This document shows positions 63,377 to 64,000 of a DNA stretch of 64,000 nt, one piece after another (position 1 is the stretch's first letter; each line of letters opens with the position of its first letter). Position numbers and translations under genes: made by a program. The DNA comes from Natrialbaceae archaeon AArc-T1-2 (lineage in GTDB: Archaea; Halobacteriota; Halobacteria; Halobacteriales; Natrialbaceae): positions 558,001 through 622,000 of the forward strand of contig NZ_CP127174.1 of assembly GCF_030273315.1 (NCBI RefSeq). The letters are read 5' to 3'. The notes below the pieces were generated by a model. That model worked only from the letters and a program-made list of their open reading frames with translations, was not told the origin of the DNA and did no database searches.

Positions 63377-64000
63377 ATGAGAGCCGAACCCGCTGTGCTC
63401 GTCCTCGGGGGACCGCTGTCGCTCCCGCTCGAGGAACCGGTGCTCGTCTTTGCGCTCGCACTCGCGGTGTTTCTCGTCGCGCCGCTTCTGATCAAGCGAC
63501 TCGGACAGCCCGGTATTGTCGGGATCGTCCTGTTCGGGGTGGCGATCGGCCCCGGCGCACTCGGGCTGTTAGACGAGAGCGAGGCGATCGTCCTCTTAGG
63601 CGAGGTCGGACTCGTCTACCTGCTGTTTACCGTCGGCCTCGAGATCGATCTGCGGGGCTTTCTCAAGGCACCAGAAAACGCCGCGTTGTTCGGACTGACG
63701 AGTTTCTTCGTGCCGCTCGTCGTCGGGGTCGGAGCCGGCTACTACGTGCTCGGGCTCTCGGAGTGGGCAGCGCTTTTGCTTGCGGCCGTCTTCGCTTCCC
63801 ACACGCTGCTCGCGTATCCGATCGCCAACCGGCTCGACATCACCGACAACCGTGCCGTGACCGCCGTCTTCGGTGGTATTCTCTTTACCGATACGCTCGC
63901 ACTCGTCGTGCTCGCGATCGTGATTGGAGCGATCGACGGCGGCCTCACGCTGGCATTGTTCGTCGACATCGCCGTCTCGCTCGCGATTCTCTTCGCCAGT
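63377..64000 (+). CDS. CPA2-type cation:proton antiporter, partial (runs off window)
   Basis: The frame from ATG 63377 stays open to the last base, giving 208 residues of the N-terminal half. QPGIVGIVLFGVAIGPGALG, LLGEVGLVYLLFTVGLEIDL and VFASHTLLAYPIANRLD align closely with the divergent antiporter at 61108-63150, so the two are paralogues. Whether it also ends in UspA domains cannot be seen. Confidence 0.92.
   Translation, partial: MRAEPAVLVLGGPLSLPLEEPVLVFALALAVFLVAPLLIKRLGQPGIVGIVLFGVAIGPGALGLLDESEAIVLLGEVGLVYLLFTVGLEIDLRGFLKAPENAALFGLTSFFVPLVVGVGAGYYVLGLSEWAALLLAAVFASHTLLAYPIANRLDITDNRAVTAVFGGILFTDTLALVVLAIVIGAIDGGLTLALFVDIAVSLAILFAS

Overview
The window is 64 kb of chromosome from a halophilic archaeon (class Halobacteria). 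High G+C with strong G/C bias at third codon positions, very acidic proteins, TATA-type promoters 25-28 bp ahead of apparently leaderless starts, archaeal ribosomal/RNA polymerase gene order, and haloarchaea-restricted families (HalOD1, HTH-10/Bat, DUF7282-like, CbtAB) all point the same way. The exact genus cannot be read from sequence alone; a member of the Natrialbales is my guess.

Layout. 0.2-5.3 kb: PEP carboxylase, tRNA-Ser(CGA) followed by a duplicated tRNA 3' end and a hairpin-rich unit, a lipoprotein with a tandemly duplicated DUF4399-like domain, and NucS. 5.3-14.5 kb: a P1B-type ATPase lacking the canonical CPC motif, Hsp20, a DJ-1/PfpI protein, two small proteins, and a 1441-residue secreted protein with about 16 copies of a 23-residue repeat. 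14.8-16.8 kb: biotin ECF transporter operon behind a BirA-type operator. 16.8-25.4 kb: HTH-10 regulator, HalOD1 protein, membrane protein, MATE exporter, a P-loop ATPase / small protein / FAD-FeS dehydrogenase run, superoxide dismutase and a small regulator. 25.6-30 kb: L7Ae-S28e-L24e-Ndk divergent from tmcA. 30-39 kb: GluRS, GGPP synthase, RNase J, a decayed amino-acid permease, gamma-class carbonic anhydrase, isopentenyl phosphate kinase and mevalonate kinase. 39-43 kb: CbtBA metal transporter and a phosphodiesterase gene flanked by two identical, inverted 107-bp miniature elements. 43-49.8 kb: Kae1-Bud32 fusion, S27ae, S24e, PQQ-propeller protein, TraB protein, thiamine-binding protein, MoaA. 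50-56.3 kb: the tRNA-Ser/S13-S4-S11-RpoD/tRNA-Leu/L18e-L13-S9-RpoN-RpoK-enolase-S2 superoperon. 56.3-64 kb: HTH-10 regulator, PPOX-type protein, zinc ribbon, TFS, a CARDB secreted protein, a membrane protein, and two divergently transcribed CPA2 antiporters, the second running off the window.

Much of the window is translation, transcription and isoprenoid housekeeping. The lipid genes (idsA; ipk-mvk) and RNase J lie close to, but separated from, the S2/enolase superoperon. The signals least explained by standard annotation are: (1) the identical inverted miniature elements, each apparently inserted at a TGA that is the stop codon of the outward gene; (2) the giant QxQ/GAxxGA repeat protein; (3) the tRNA-Ser 3'-end duplication bounding a structured unit of about 180 bp; (4) the in-frame internally deleted permease-UspA gene; and (5) the P-type ATPase with altered metal-site motifs. 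No complete transposase, integrase, CRISPR array or rRNA gene was seen.
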